Positions 1-9,309 are shown, numbered from the stretch's first letter. The stretch is 64,000 bases of DNA from JALZCH01 sp036387135 (GCA_036387135.1 DASVUH010000018.1:71941-135940), one strand, 5' to 3'. Numbers and translations: made by a program. The notes: generated by a model not told the origin, from the letters alone.

Positions 1-1491
1 AACAGCAACTTTTTCGACATCGAGAACTTGCTGCAAGCGGCTCATCAAAGCGTTTAAAAGCAAATCGAGCTGCGTTGACGCCGACAGAGTTTTGCCGAAA
101 TCGAGCAGGCTGCGGCGCATATCATAGCGTTCGCCGTAAAAGAAACGGTCGGCGCGTTCCTGCAAAAATTCTTTGAGCGGCGCTGAGAGCATCACAATTG
201 CCGCCATCGCAATCACCGCCACGACTATTTTCGCCGCTATTTCCGTTGCAGAGCCTTCGATGTTTAGACCGTAGGAATTGCCAAGCACGAAAAAGACGAA
301 ACCAAAGGCTACCGCGCCGATGAGCGTCGAAATCGAAAGCGTCGTCAACGCGTAAACGGCTGCGTGACGCACTACAATGTCAACGTCCATCAGGCGGTAG
401 CGCACAACGGAATGACCGAAAGTGAGGGGAATTAAGGCTAAAGGCAAAATCGCCAAGCTTGTCAGCCAATTTTCCTGTGGAAGATTGAGCGCGCTTTTGG
501 TGATTTGATAAGCGATAATTGGAATCACCGCCGCAATTGAACCAGCCATCGCCCATTTCAAGCGCTGGCGGATGATAATTTGTTTGTTGCGAATGAAACG
601 ATAAATCAAAACGCCCGCGCCGATTGTCAAAGCGGCGACGAAATGCAGGAACATCAAACGGTAAAGAACCGTGAAAAAGCTCGTTCGCTCAAACCATTGA
701 TTGAGCGAGACAAGCGCGCTCTCTGAAATCGGGAAATTGCCGTAAATATAACTGAAAACGGAAGCGACGGAGAGCAAAATTGCCGGAACGTAAAGCAAAA
801 CGGTTTGCCAGGATTTTTCCGCAAAATGTGTGCGAATCGGGTAAATCCAGCAAAAATGGAGAAAAATGGGAGCGAAAAAGATGAATGCCAGATCGTCAAT
901 AATGGCAACAGCGGCGTCGAAATCCTCAAACGTGCCGATTGGCTTTAAAATGTGAAACGCAAAAGCCGCCAGGCAAAGCGCGGCGAAATGAAGCACAAAT
1001 GGAGCGCGCCCGCCTTGTTTGAAAAGGACGAAAAAGCCGATGAAAAGATAAACCAGACCGACAAAAGCAAATGCCAGAAGGCTCGGCGTCCAGCGCGGCG
1101 CGCTTTCGAGCTTGTTTAAATCGGCATAATAAAAATTGTTGCCGAAAGTATAAGACGGGCGCTGAAAAAGATAAGTTAATCTGCCGCCGATTCCGGCTTC
1201 TTCGAGATAAATTTGAACTTCCGAAGGAGACGAGATTTCTTCAAATTTCTTTTCGTCTAAACTGATGCCGACGAGCCGGTCGCCTGGTAAAATGCGAGCA
1301 CGAGCGGCGGCTGAATTGGGCGCGATTTTTTCGGCGAAAATTCCCGTGTCAGTCAATTTCCACATCACGCCGTCGGTCGGCGGCAATTTATGCACGGCGC
1401 GCTGCGAAAGGTTAAGAACGCCGACAACGGCGAGCAAAAGCGCCGCTATCAACCATATCCAACCCCTTGTTGTGAGAATCGTATTTTGCAC
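1..1491 (-). CDS. Membrane sensor protein with PDZ-like and GAF regions (C-terminus cut by window edge)
   Basis: The minus strand is open from a GTG at 1491 to the left edge, about 497 codons. An in-frame TGA lies three codons upstream of the GTG, so the start must be this GTG or a TTG 13 codons further in. The protein begins with a membrane segment, then a PDZ-like stretch (about residues 35-90, containing ILPGDRLVGIS), then a run of hydrophobic helices (about 95-420), then a soluble segment with a RFFYGERYD motif leading into what looks like the start of a GAF domain. In acidobacteria this order (PDZ, membrane helices, GAF) usually precedes a histidine kinase or a PP2C/SpoIIE phosphatase, but the output domain lies outside the window. 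The role as a signal-transducing sensor is inferred. Confidence 0.8.
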   Translation of the reverse strand, partial: MQNTILTTRGWIWLIAALLLAVVGVLNLSQRAVHKLPPTDGVMWKLTDTGIFAEKIAPNSAAARARILPGDRLVGISLDEKKFEEISSPSEVQIYLEEAGIGGRLTYLFQRPSYTFGNNFYYADLNKLESAPRWTPSLLAFAFVGLVYLFIGFFVLFKQGGRAPFVLHFAALCLAAFAFHILKPIGTFEDFDAAVAIIDDLAFIFFAPIFLHFCWIYPIRTHFAEKSWQTVLLYVPAILLSVASVFSYIYGNFPISESALVSLNQWFERTSFFTVLYRLMFLHFVAALTIGAGVLIYRFIRNKQIIIRQRLKWAMAGSIAAVIPIIAYQITKSALNLPQENWLTSLAILPLALIPLTFGHSVVRYRLMDVDIVVRHAAVYALTTLSISTLIGAVAFGFVFFVLGNSYGLNIEGSATEIAAKIVVAVIAMAAIVMLSAPLKEFLQERADRFFYGERYDMRRSLLDFGKTLSASTQLDLLLNALMSRLQQVLDVEKVAV

Positions 1492-1749
1492 CGTTTTTCA
1501 AGACTGCAAATGCGGACAGTCCAAACCGTAAGTTTTTCACGCAAACAACGTTCCAGCAGGTAACCTTTAAATAATTAATCGAAGCTGTTTGCTATATAAC
1601 GCGATAATCGTCAATAAATATCGCATTAAAAGTTTGTTTGAGAATGGCTTCTGCTGCTCGCTTCGATTATTTGAAAAAAGGTTTAAATTAAATTATCCGA
1701 AGTTTTCGGTTTGATTCAAGTTTTCGGAAATTTTCACCGCCGCTTTTGC

Positions 1750-1785
1750 AAAAAAAAAGGACGAGACTTGATTTCAGCCTCGCCC
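1750..1785 (-). terminator. Rho-independent terminator after the outer-membrane protein gene
   Basis: Read on the minus strand, GGGCGAG (1785-1779) pairs with CTCGTCC (1765-1759), with one G-U pair, and is followed by a run of nine T. It lies about 30 bp after the stop codon of the minus-strand gene ending at 1814. A shorter T run on the other side could give weak bidirectional function. Confidence 0.75.
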
Positions 1786-1813
1786 GTTTTTCGTTTCGCA
1801 GTTCCGGGAATCA

Positions 1814-3589
1814 CTAAAATCTGACGGCAATGCCGCCGCGCAAAAAACGCCGCGAAGAATTGAGCCTTAAGGCAGTTTCGCCGTTTGCCGCTGCGGTTTG
1901 AACGTCAAGCAAATTGCGCGCGTCAAACATTGCTTTGGCGCGAACCGGCAAACCGAGCGTCGGCAGTTTTTGCGTGACCAGAACGCTCAGCGACGGATCG
2001 TAAAAAGCCATTCGTCCGGCAAAGGGGTCAATCGCAAAAACCGCGCCGTTCGGAGACACTCGATAAACCGCTTTGACTTCGGTTCCGGTGTCGAAATTAG
2101 CCGAAACTTGAGCCGCAAAAGTTTGAAACAGCGCGTCGTCGAAAAGCTCCGAAGGATTTGTAATTCCATTCGCCGAGAGGCTTTGCCCGCGCCCGAAAGA
2201 ATAACCGAGAGCGGTGCTGAAAATCTCGTTTAAGCGTCGCGAATAAACAACGCGGACGCCTTGTGAAGAACCGTTTTGCGCGGCGCTCAAAAACGGATTG
2301 TCGTCGTTTCCGTTTTCGACGAGCGGAAGCTGAACAAAACTGACGCCGCGATTTGTCGTCGTATCGAAAAACGCCGAGGCTTCGATGTTTGAAGCGTTAT
2401 CCAAAACGCGCTCGATGCCGAATTCGAGACGCCGCAGCTTCGGCATCAAAACCTGCCGGTCGGAAATCGCGTAAGAATCAAAATTCGGCTGCCGGAAAAG
2501 TACGCGGCTGTCTTCCAATTCGGCGGCTTGCTGCCAGGTTCTCTGTTCGGTTTGAGTTGTGTAAGCGAAATTAAGGCGAGTCCGGGCATCGGTTTCAAAT
2601 TGCAATCCAAAACGCGGCGCGATGGAATCTGCGCCGCTTGCACCGACAAAACGCGCGTAATCAATACCCAAAACCAAAATCACACCGTCGCGAACACGCC
2701 ATTCGTCGTAGGCTTGAAAAGAAATTTGACCTAAATCATCTTCTTCCGAATCACCGTCAAACTGAACTTTTCCGAGCATTGCTGCGCCGACGTTAAACGT
2801 GACTCGATGTTTTTCGTTTAATCGAAGGCGGGCAGTGGTTTCAAATCTGTTCGGCGCATCTTCGCCGATTCCGGTTTGTCCGGCAAAAACTAAATCGAGT
2901 TTTTCGTTGATGGGTTGAATGGTAGCGAAATTGACACCGTAATAATTTTGATTGCTCGCGCCACCTGCAAAATAAGTTTCGATCACCGTTTGCGATGCGC
3001 GTCGAGAATCCGTTTCCTCTTCTGAGGTTTCATTTTCCGCTGCTTCAACGTTTTCTAAATCGGCTACCGTTTCGCCCGTGCCTTCGTTTTGTTGATAAAT
3101 CGAGCGGCGAGAAGCGTTTGAACGTATTAACCATTTTGAGCTTTTACGGTCGGCGCGTTTTTCCGGCAGAGTGTTTCCGCTGCCGGTGCGAACCAGATTA
3201 AAGCGAAAAGCTACTTCGTCCGAACGCTCGACTGCAACGTCAGACAAAGAAACGACCGAATAACCGTCAGCCATCGCGGTCAAACTATAACGTCCGGGCA
3301 GAACGCGGGCGACGAAGCTGCCGTCGGCGCGGCTCGTAATTTGCCGCACGCTCGCCATTCCGTCGCGCCAGAGCGCGATAACAGCTCCGGCAATCGGCGA
3401 GCCTTTATCGTCGCGGACACTGCCGCGAATGGTTCCCAGAGCAGCGGTCGCGTATGATTTCGTTTCGCCGCCGGTCGGCGACGCAGTGATTTCACCGTGC
3501 GCGCAGACAGGCGCGAGCAGCAGAGCGGTTAAAAACGCCCAGCCGAAAATCTTTCTTGATTCTTGTCTTAACTGAATTTTCTCCGGCAT
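1814..3589 (-). CDS. Outer-membrane beta-barrel protein with carboxypeptidase-regulatory-like domain
   Basis: About 591 residues from ATG 3589. The frame stays open to 3742, but that extension overlaps the -35 element of the divergent tRNA-Ser promoter and lacks export features. Starting at 3589 puts a signal peptide (FGWAFLTALLLAPVCAHG) at the N-terminus. Residues about 40-130 form a CarboxypepD_reg-like Ig fold (GTIRGSVRDDKGSPIAGAVI) as in TonB-dependent transporters. The remainder is rich in alternating polar and aromatic residues and ends in Phe (GGIAVRF), the usual terminal signal of outer-membrane barrels. At this length it is shorter than a full TonB-dependent receptor, and no plug domain is evident. 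Substrate unknown. Confidence 0.75.
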   Translation of the reverse strand: MPEKIQLRQESRKIFGWAFLTALLLAPVCAHGEITASPTGGETKSYATAALGTIRGSVRDDKGSPIAGAVIALWRDGMASVRQITSRADGSFVARVLPGRYSLTAMADGYSVVSLSDVAVERSDEVAFRFNLVRTGSGNTLPEKRADRKSSKWLIRSNASRRSIYQQNEGTGETVADLENVEAAENETSEEETDSRRASQTVIETYFAGGASNQNYYGVNFATIQPINEKLDLVFAGQTGIGEDAPNRFETTARLRLNEKHRVTFNVGAAMLGKVQFDGDSEEDDLGQISFQAYDEWRVRDGVILVLGIDYARFVGASGADSIAPRFGLQFETDARTRLNFAYTTQTEQRTWQQAAELEDSRVLFRQPNFDSYAISDRQVLMPKLRRLEFGIERVLDNASNIEASAFFDTTTNRGVSFVQLPLVENGNDDNPFLSAAQNGSSQGVRVVYSRRLNEIFSTALGYSFGRGQSLSANGITNPSELFDDALFQTFAAQVSANFDTGTEVKAVYRVSPNGAVFAIDPFAGRMAFYDPSLSVLVTQKLPTLGLPVRAKAMFDARNLLDVQTAAANGETALRLNSSRRFLRGGIAVRF

Positions 3590-3735
3590 TTGGAAAAACT
3601 TCTCGAACGAAAACTGTAAAATCAAACGACGCTGATGATGCTCGATAACTCCTATCGTCTCGATATTTTGAGCCGAATCTTTAATTCTGTCAAGCAAATC
3701 ACGTTTAGCGTCGAAAACTATGATGCTGTGTCGGC

Positions 3736-3763
3736 TTGACAAAGTTTGTTCGTCGGCTAGAAT
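3736..3763 (+). promoter_or_regulatory. Sigma-70-type promoter for tRNA-Ser
   Basis: A perfect -35 box TTGACA (3736-3741) is followed after 16 bp by TAGAAT (3758-3763). Transcription would begin near 3770, about 23 nt before the tRNA. No other plus-strand gene lies between, so this probably drives the tRNA and perhaps gltX. Confidence 0.75.
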
Positions 3764-3792
3764 AACTTTTGCGCTTGATGAACGCGCCGTGC

Positions 3793-3883
3793 GGAGACGT
3801 GGCTGAGCGGCTGAAAGCGGCGGTTTGCTAAACCGTTAAGGGTCAAAAGCCCTTCACAGGTTCGAATCCTGTCGTCTCCGCCA
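3793..3883 (+). tRNA. tRNA-Ser (anticodon GCU)
   Basis: A 91-nt tRNA with encoded CCA. The acceptor stem GGAGACG (3793-3799) pairs with CGTCTCC (3873-3879), followed by discriminator G and CCA. The anticodon loop TTGCTAA gives GCU, reading AGC and AGU serine codons. The long variable arm (GGGTCAAAAGCCC) is typical of class II tRNA-Ser, and the T-loop contains GTTCGAATC. It sits 75 bp upstream of gltX in the same direction. Confidence 0.97.
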
Positions 3884-3957
3884 GAAATTTTATAAACTAA
3901 CGAGTGGCAAGTTCGATAAAAAGAAACTTGTCACTTTTCTTGTTTTTGGAGAAAAAA

Positions 3958-5466
3958 ATGGAAAGAGTACGTTTTGCTCCCAGTCCGACCGGATATTTAC
4001 ACATCGGCGCGACTCGCACAGCGCTTTTTAATTATTTATACGCCCGGCATAACGGCGGCAAATTCCTGCTCAGAATCGAAGACACCGATTTGCAGCGTTC
4101 GACCGACGAATCAACGCGCTCGATTCTCGAAGGTATGGCTTGGCTCAATTTGGATTACGACGAGGAAATAGTTTTTCAATCCGATAATGCCGAAAAACAC
4201 CGCCAAGCCGCGCTCAAACTTTTGGAAGAAGGCAAAGCGTACCGCGATTTTACGCCGAAGGCGGAAACTTCGGACAAAAACATCAAGGAAGCGATTGCGG
4301 AACGCGCACGCGCGCAAGGCGGCGATAAAAATATGCGCGACAATCCTTTCCGCGATTTACCGCAAGAAGAATCAAATCAACGCGCCGCTGCCGGCGAGCC
4401 GTTTGCGATTCGTTTGAAAGTCGGAGAAACCGGAAAAACGAGTTTTGAAGACGCGGTTTACGGCACTCAGGAACGCGATTACAGCGAAATCGAAGACCTC
4501 GTTTTGCTGCGCTCGGACGGTCATCCGCTTTACAATCTCGCGGTCGTTTGCGACGACATCGAAATGGGAATTACGACCGTCATTCGCGGGCAAGATCATC
4601 TGACGAACACGCACAAACAGATTCTGCTTTACGAAGCTCTCGGCGCGACGAAACCGAAATTCGCGCACGTCCCGTTGATTTTAGCGCCCGGCGGGAAAAA
4701 GTTGTCAAAACGCATTCACGGTCCGATTGTTTCAATGACAACTTACCGCGACGAAGGTTTTATCGCCGCAGCTTTTCGCAATTTCATCGCCCTGCTCGGC
4801 TGGTCGCCGAAAACCGACCGGGAAATTATGAATTTGCCGGAAATGATTGACTCTTTCACGCTCGAAGGCATCAATCGTTCGAGCGCGATTTTCAATTTCG
4901 ACGCTAACAACCCGAAACGCTGGACTGACGATAAAGCCTTGTGGATGAACGCCGAATATATTCGGACAATGCCGCTCGAAGAGCTGCTGCCGCTCGTCAA
5001 AGCCGAATTAAAATCGGCGAAATTGTGGCGCGAAGAATACGAGGACGAAGATCGCGCGTGGTTTGAAAAAACAATTGATTTAATCCGCTCGCGCTTTTTC
5101 ACGCTCAAAGATTTCTCGTCGCAGGGACGCGCGTATTTTTCCGAAGATTTCGATTTTGACGAAACGGCGCTCAAGAAAAATTTGTATAAAGAGCCGAAAC
5201 TGCGCGAATGGCTGCCGGAATTAGCGGATAAATTTGAAACAATCCAGCCGTTTGAACACGACGCAATTCAAGCCGCCGTCAACCAATTCGCCGAAGAAAA
5301 AGCGGTCAAAGTCGGTTTAATCGCCAACGCTGCGCGCGCCCTAATTACCGGGCAATCGGTCGGCGCGTCAATGTTTGAAATCATCGAACATTTAGGAAAG
5401 ATGCGCGTGACAAACCGTTTGCGAAGTCAGCTTGCCTGGCAAAATTATGACCAAAACCAAAGTTGA
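3958..5466 (+). CDS. gltX: Glutamyl-tRNA synthetase
   Basis: A 502-residue class I aminoacyl-tRNA synthetase that charges tRNA-Glu with glutamate in the cytoplasm. The start ATG at 3958 follows a GGAG ribosome site at 3948; an upstream in-frame GTG at 3904 is rejected because the conserved N-terminus begins at MERVRFAPSPTG. The HIGH-type motif is HIGA. The KMSKS-type loop reads KKLSKRIHGPIVSM, which is about two residues longer than the common KLSKRHGAVSV form. Between them are the usual tRNA acceptor-binding elements (GQDHLTNTHKQ) and a C-terminal helical anticodon-binding domain. The last 20 nt overlap the following acetyltransferase gene, suggesting co-transcription. Confidence 0.97.
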   Translation: MERVRFAPSPTGYLHIGATRTALFNYLYARHNGGKFLLRIEDTDLQRSTDESTRSILEGMAWLNLDYDEEIVFQSDNAEKHRQAALKLLEEGKAYRDFTPKAETSDKNIKEAIAERARAQGGDKNMRDNPFRDLPQEESNQRAAAGEPFAIRLKVGETGKTSFEDAVYGTQERDYSEIEDLVLLRSDGHPLYNLAVVCDDIEMGITTVIRGQDHLTNTHKQILLYEALGATKPKFAHVPLILAPGGKKLSKRIHGPIVSMTTYRDEGFIAAAFRNFIALLGWSPKTDREIMNLPEMIDSFTLEGINRSSAIFNFDANNPKRWTDDKALWMNAEYIRTMPLEELLPLVKAELKSAKLWREEYEDEDRAWFEKTIDLIRSRFFTLKDFSSQGRAYFSEDFDFDETALKKNLYKEPKLREWLPELADKFETIQPFEHDAIQAAVNQFAEEKAVKVGLIANAARALITGQSVGASMFEIIEHLGKMRVTNRLRSQLAWQNYDQNQS

Positions 5467-5938
5467 AACTGCAATCGAGCGCGATGTGTCGCAGATAATT
5501 CGGCTGGTTCGAGAATTTGCCGAGTATGAAAAGCTGCTTGAATTTTGCGAAGTGACGGAGGAAAAGTTGCGCGCGGCGATGTTCGGCGAGCGTCCGTGTG
5601 TTGAAGGTTTGATGGCTTTTGACGTATCAAACAAGGCAATCGGCTACGCTTTGTTTTACGAGAATTTTGCCAGCTTTCGCGGGCAGCGCGGCGTTTATCT
5701 CGAAGATTTGTACGTCGTGCCGGAAATGCGAAAAGCCGGAGTCGGGCTAGCGTTAATGAAGCATCTGGCAAAGATCGCAAAAGAGCGCGGCTGCGAGCGA
5801 ATGGATTGGCAGGTTTTGACCTGGAACGAACCGGCAATCAGATTTTACGAACTGCTCGGCGCGGAAATTGACGAATCCGAGCGGCATTGGAAAATCACGG
5901 GCGCGGATTTCGAGAGGTTAGCAAATGTTGACGGCTGA
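5447..5938 (+). CDS. GNAT-family N-acetyltransferase
   Basis: A 163-residue cytoplasmic acetyltransferase. Start ATG 5447 (MTKTKVE) overlaps the end of gltX. The acetyl-CoA-binding core is visible as LEDLYVVPEMRKAGVGLALMK (motif A, R/K-x-x-G-x-G/A around residue 100), followed by MDWQVLTWNEPAIRFYELLGAE (motif B). The overall layout and the N-terminal IIRLVREFAEYEKL stretch resemble the spermidine/diamine acetyltransferase-like branch, but the substrate cannot be assigned from sequence. Its stop overlaps the start of the Bax1-like gene by 14 nt, so gltX, this gene and the nuclease gene probably form one transcript. Confidence 0.9.
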   Translation: MTKTKVETAIERDVSQIIRLVREFAEYEKLLEFCEVTEEKLRAAMFGERPCVEGLMAFDVSNKAIGYALFYENFASFRGQRGVYLEDLYVVPEMRKAGVGLALMKHLAKIAKERGCERMDWQVLTWNEPAIRFYELLGAEIDESERHWKITGADFERLANVDG

Positions 5939-7124
5939 TTTGGCGATTAATTTTCGGCGCGGCGATAAGATTTATCCGCGTCTTTTGCGCGCGAACGATC
6001 AGAATAATTTGCGTGACGCGGAAAATCTAATTGCGATTTTTGAATCTTCAATCGGCAAAACGCGGGCGGAAATCGAATCGGAATTGGAAGAATACGTCGG
6101 TACGGGAACGGATTACAAAATCCTGCGCGGGTTGATCAAACTGCTTTTCGACCGAGCCGAGTTTCAAACCGCGAGCGTCGCCGAACCTATTGAGGTGCGG
6201 CGCGCTTTGTTTTTTGCGGCGAAAAATCAGCATCCGGTTTTAGCCGACAAGCGCGCGGAAATTTTGGCAGAGGTTGCGGCTGAATTTAATTGTCGCGCGG
6301 AGGAAATCGAAAACGCTCTTTACGCGGATTTGCCAGCCGAGCAAAAACTGCTCGAATTTTCTCCGCTGACGCCGCTCGCTCTGGTTGATCGTTATAATCT
6401 CGCTCAGGCGCAAGCGCTTTTTTATCGCTGCGGCGAGATGAAAATTTTTGTCGAGCCTCAGACGCCCGCAGCCTACCGCCAGATTTTCGGCGCGGTTAAA
6501 TATTTCAAGCTCATTCATTCAATCGTCGGAAATCCGGCGAGCGGTTACGAAATCACTTTAAACGGCGCGGCGAGCGTCTTTCATCGCTCGCAAAAATACG
6601 GGATTCAGATGGCTGTCTTTTTGCCGTCGCTTTTGAATTGCCGGAACTGGCGGATGCGCGCCGAGATTGATTTGAAAACGGGCGAGCGCTGTTTTTACGA
6701 GCTGACGAGCGAGCAAACCGAATTAAGCTCGCATTACGAAGAAGATTTGGAATATCAAAATCCGGTTCACGAGCGTTTGATTAAAGATTGGGCAAAACAG
6801 GATTTCGTTTGGATTCTGGAAACAAACCGCGAAATCGTTAATCTTGGGCGCGCGGCGTTTATCCCGGATTTTGTTTTAAAACGCGGCAAAGAAAAAGTTT
6901 TTCTCGAAATTTTAGGTTTCTGGACGCCGAACAGTTTAAAAAAACGGCTCGAACAATTCGCAGACGCCAATTTTACAAATTTCATCATCGCCGCCTGGGA
7001 AGAGTTGCGCGGCAGCCGCGACGAACCAGCCAACACGCCCGAAAATGTGATTTTGTTTAAATCAAAGCTCGAACCGCGCTCTCTCGAACAAGCGGCTTTC
7101 AGATTAGTAAATAGCGAATCGTAA
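5925..7124 (+). CDS. bax1: DUF790 nuclease, Bax1-type partner of XPB helicase
   Basis: A 399-residue member of the DUF790 family. In archaea this family is known as Bax1, a structure-specific endonuclease that binds XPB and cuts DNA at bubbles and forks. The N-terminus MLTADLAINFRRGDKIYPRLL is characteristic of the family. A PD-(D/E)XK-like nuclease core is visible near the C-terminus: IPDFVLKRG (Asp315) and VFLEILGFWTP (Glu328). A matching archaeal-type XPB helicase is encoded at 54870-56282, so a functional pair is likely, although archaeal genes are usually adjacent. The last six residues and the stop codon lie inside a 7-bp repeat array (7107-7141), so the C-terminal tail is probably not conserved. 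Confidence 0.9.
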   Translation: MLTADLAINFRRGDKIYPRLLRANDQNNLRDAENLIAIFESSIGKTRAEIESELEEYVGTGTDYKILRGLIKLLFDRAEFQTASVAEPIEVRRALFFAAKNQHPVLADKRAEILAEVAAEFNCRAEEIENALYADLPAEQKLLEFSPLTPLALVDRYNLAQAQALFYRCGEMKIFVEPQTPAAYRQIFGAVKYFKLIHSIVGNPASGYEITLNGAASVFHRSQKYGIQMAVFLPSLLNCRNWRMRAEIDLKTGERCFYELTSEQTELSSHYEEDLEYQNPVHERLIKDWAKQDFVWILETNREIVNLGRAAFIPDFVLKRGKEKVFLEILGFWTPNSLKKRLEQFADANFTNFIIAAWEELRGSRDEPANTPENVILFKSKLEPRSLEQAAFRLVNSES

Positions 7125-7141
7125 ATCGTAAATAGATGAAT
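7107..7141. repeat. Heptamer mini-array overlapping the bax1 stop codon
   Basis: Five consecutive 7-bp units: GTAAATA, GCGAATC, GTAAATC, GTAAATA, GATGAAT. The array provides the last codons and TAA of the upstream gene. The final unit can fold with ATTCGTC just downstream (7146-7152) into a 7-bp hairpin. It belongs to the family of word-repeat hairpins found at eleven places in the window. Confidence 0.7.
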
Positions 7142-7197
7142 ACAAATTCGTCTTTGCAAGTCTGATTTGCCATTGTTTTTTGTTAAAATCTCAGAAA

Positions 7198-8373
7198 ATG
7201 TCTAACGCAACGGTCGAAAATTTTATCAACGAATTTGCCAAAAGTCTCGAAAATCAAACTTTCGTTAAAATGACTTTGGGTAAATACAAAGGCGCGGACG
7301 CGCATTTGCAGCGCATTTTGATTCGGCTGGTGGAAATCAAACGCGGTACGCGGCTTTTCTTTCTTTATCGCTACGACACGCGCGACACGGCGAAAAATTT
7401 CGAGTTTGCCGAAGGCGTTTCGATTGTCAAAGATTTGCTCGGACGAGAGTTTTTCGCCGCGCATCTTTTTACCACCGAACACGATTTTCAGCTCGACATC
7501 GGCAAGAAAAACTCTCGATTAAACGTCGGCAAACCAACATTTAAAACAAAACCCGACATCGCGCACAACCGCGAAAAACAGCACGTCGTTAATCCGAACA
7601 GCTTTTACCTGCAAGCTCTCGGAATCACCAGCGAAAAGGGCGAAATCAAGGCGAAACAGGAAGACAAATGGCGGCAAATCAACAAGTTCGTTGAAATTCT
7701 CGGCAGCTTGTTTGAAAATTCAAATCTCAACAACCGCGAAAAACTGAAAATCGTTGATATGGGTTCGGGCAAAGGTTATCTGACGTTTGCTGCTTACGAT
7801 TATTTTAATAACGTCTTGAAGATTCAAACTGAAGTCGTCGGAGTTGATGTCAAAGACGAATTGATTTCGCTATGCAACGACATTGCACGGAGCTGCGATT
7901 TTCAAAACTTAAAGTTCGTCAAAGGTTTTATTCGCGATTTCGGGCTGGAAAACACCGATATTTTAATCGCTCTGCACGCCTGCAACACGGCGACCGACGA
8001 AGCGATTTATCGCGGTATTCGGGCAAACGCCGAGCTGATTGTCTGCTCGCCGTGCTGTCATCAGGAAATTCGCCCGCAGTTAAAAGCGCCCGATTTGCTC
8101 AAAAATGTTCTCAAACACGGCATTTTGCTCGAACGCGAAGCCGAAACTCTGACCGACGGTTTGCGCGCTATGCTGCTCGAACGCCGCGGTTATCAATCGA
8201 AAATATTTGAGTTTATCGGCACGGAACACACGCCGAAAAACAATATGCTCGTCGGAACAAAACACAATCGGACGGTTGACGTGGAAAATTATGACCGGCA
8301 AATCGCCGATTTGAAAAATTTTTACGGCATCCGCGAACAGCATCTCGAAAAATTACTCGACGCTCAAAATTAA
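7198..8373 (+). CDS. Class I SAM-dependent methyltransferase (Methyltransf_32 / METTL25-like)
   Basis: A 391-residue cytoplasmic protein starting at ATG 7198; a TTG six codons earlier is possible but less likely. The SAM-binding motif I is VDMGSGKGYLTF (about residues 184-195) and motif II is VVGVDVKDE. The stretch IALHACNTATDEAI followed by IVCSPCCHQEI is typical of the Methyltransf_32 family, which includes eukaryotic METTL25/RRNAD1 and GSTCD proteins. The N-terminal 150 residues are a separate region, perhaps for substrate binding. Substrate unknown; RNA or protein methylation are both possible. It is followed by a terminator-like hairpin shared with the convergent gene. Confidence 0.85.
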   Translation: MSNATVENFINEFAKSLENQTFVKMTLGKYKGADAHLQRILIRLVEIKRGTRLFFLYRYDTRDTAKNFEFAEGVSIVKDLLGREFFAAHLFTTEHDFQLDIGKKNSRLNVGKPTFKTKPDIAHNREKQHVVNPNSFYLQALGITSEKGEIKAKQEDKWRQINKFVEILGSLFENSNLNNREKLKIVDMGSGKGYLTFAAYDYFNNVLKIQTEVVGVDVKDELISLCNDIARSCDFQNLKFVKGFIRDFGLENTDILIALHACNTATDEAIYRGIRANAELIVCSPCCHQEIRPQLKAPDLLKNVLKHGILLEREAETLTDGLRAMLLERRGYQSKIFEFIGTEHTPKNNMLVGTKHNRTVDVENYDRQIADLKNFYGIREQHLEKLLDAQN

Positions 8374-8375
8374 AA

Positions 8376-8417
8376 AGAAGAAAAGCAAACTGCTCAACAG
8401 CAATTTGCTTTTCTTCT
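8376..8417. terminator. Bidirectional terminator-like hairpin between convergent genes
   Basis: A perfect 14-bp stem AGAAGAAAAGCAAA (8376-8389) with its complement (8404-8417), loop of 14 nt. It sits between genes converging from both sides. The A/T-rich outer stem takes the place of a separate U-tract. Confidence 0.65.
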
Positions 8418-8439
8418 GACATAAGCTGTCCGATTTTGA

Positions 8440-9309
8440 TTACTGTTTTCGTGTAATTACATTTGGTGTAGTGTAAACGGTTTGTTCGGAGAGAACCTTG
8501 TAATCCGAAGGCAGCGTAAACAACGAGCGGTCGGGTTCGCTGCGATTGATGTTGGTCATCCGGTAAGTTTGCTCGCCGAAACGCGGGTCGCTGTGTTTTG
8601 AATAAACAATCATATCCAAATCTTTTGAGAACCAGCGCTCATAGACCATTTCAATCGGCTGCTCGTTGCCGATTGAACCGGCTGCAATCGTCGTCACAGT
8701 GCGCGTACCTTCGGCTTGAACGCCTTCAAAATCCCGGACGCCGAGCGATTCTGTTTTGCCTCCGCCGCCGTTTACAGTAGTCCCTACGCTGGGCATAAGA
8801 ACAATGTGGCTTTTTCCGGCTACGGCTGCTTCGACCTGCACACGTCTAGCTTCGCTCATCGGCTGCCCGTTGACGATAACCGCGCCTTCGATGTTTCTAT
8901 TCGGAACGCCGAAACGGTGTGCGGTTTTTTCCTTAGAGTTGAGCATATATCGAACGCCCGCAACGGGATCGAAAATGGAAATCGCCTGATGCGATCCGAA
9001 CAGCGCCATTGAGTTAGCGCCTGAATTTAATACTTCCTCGCGGCGAAAACGCCCTTCGCTGTCGCGGTATAATTTGTGTGTCACGCTGTGCGTTATTTTG
9101 TTTCCGTCTGCCAAAGTCTGCACGCTTTCGCTGATTGCTTCAGCCGAAAAAGGCGCGCCTTTGACAGTTTTGGTTGAGCTGGAAGCGATAATCTCAGTCG
9201 CCACTTTAGCGCCCGTCGCTCTGGTTACGGTCGCCGTTCTCACTTCCTGCGCCGGCGCGACCGCCGCGCAAGAAAGTACAAAAATAGAAGCTGCAATTGA
9301 AAATTTCAT
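8440..9309 (-). CDS. Secreted protein of unknown function, downstream of ECF sigma/anti-sigma
   Basis: A 289-residue exported protein with a clear signal peptide (MKFSIAASIFVLSCAAVAPAQ). GGAG precedes the ATG. The mature part contains GAPFSAEAISESVQTLADGNKI and LYRDSEGRFRREE, a pattern seen in uncharacterised acidobacterial exported proteins, and later SLFTLPSDYKV, which recalls lipoprotein-sorting-like LolA folds. No catalytic motif is seen. It lies 29 bp after a probable anti-sigma gene and 784 bp after an ECF sigma gene on the same strand, so it may be the effector or a target of that sigma system (inference). Confidence 0.75.
   Translation of the reverse strand: MKFSIAASIFVLSCAAVAPAQEVRTATVTRATGAKVATEIIASSSTKTVKGAPFSAEAISESVQTLADGNKITHSVTHKLYRDSEGRFRREEVLNSGANSMALFGSHQAISIFDPVAGVRYMLNSKEKTAHRFGVPNRNIEGAVIVNGQPMSEARRVQVEAAVAGKSHIVLMPSVGTTVNGGGGKTESLGVRDFEGVQAEGTRTVTTIAAGSIGNEQPIEMVYERWFSKDLDMIVYSKHSDPRFGEQTYRMTNINRSEPDRSLFTLPSDYKVLSEQTVYTTPNVITRKQ

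Noticed and set aside
3590..3742. N-terminal extension of the outer-membrane protein ORF
   Set aside because: It overlaps the tRNA-Ser promoter and pushes the signal peptide inside the protein; the ATG at 3589 is preferred.
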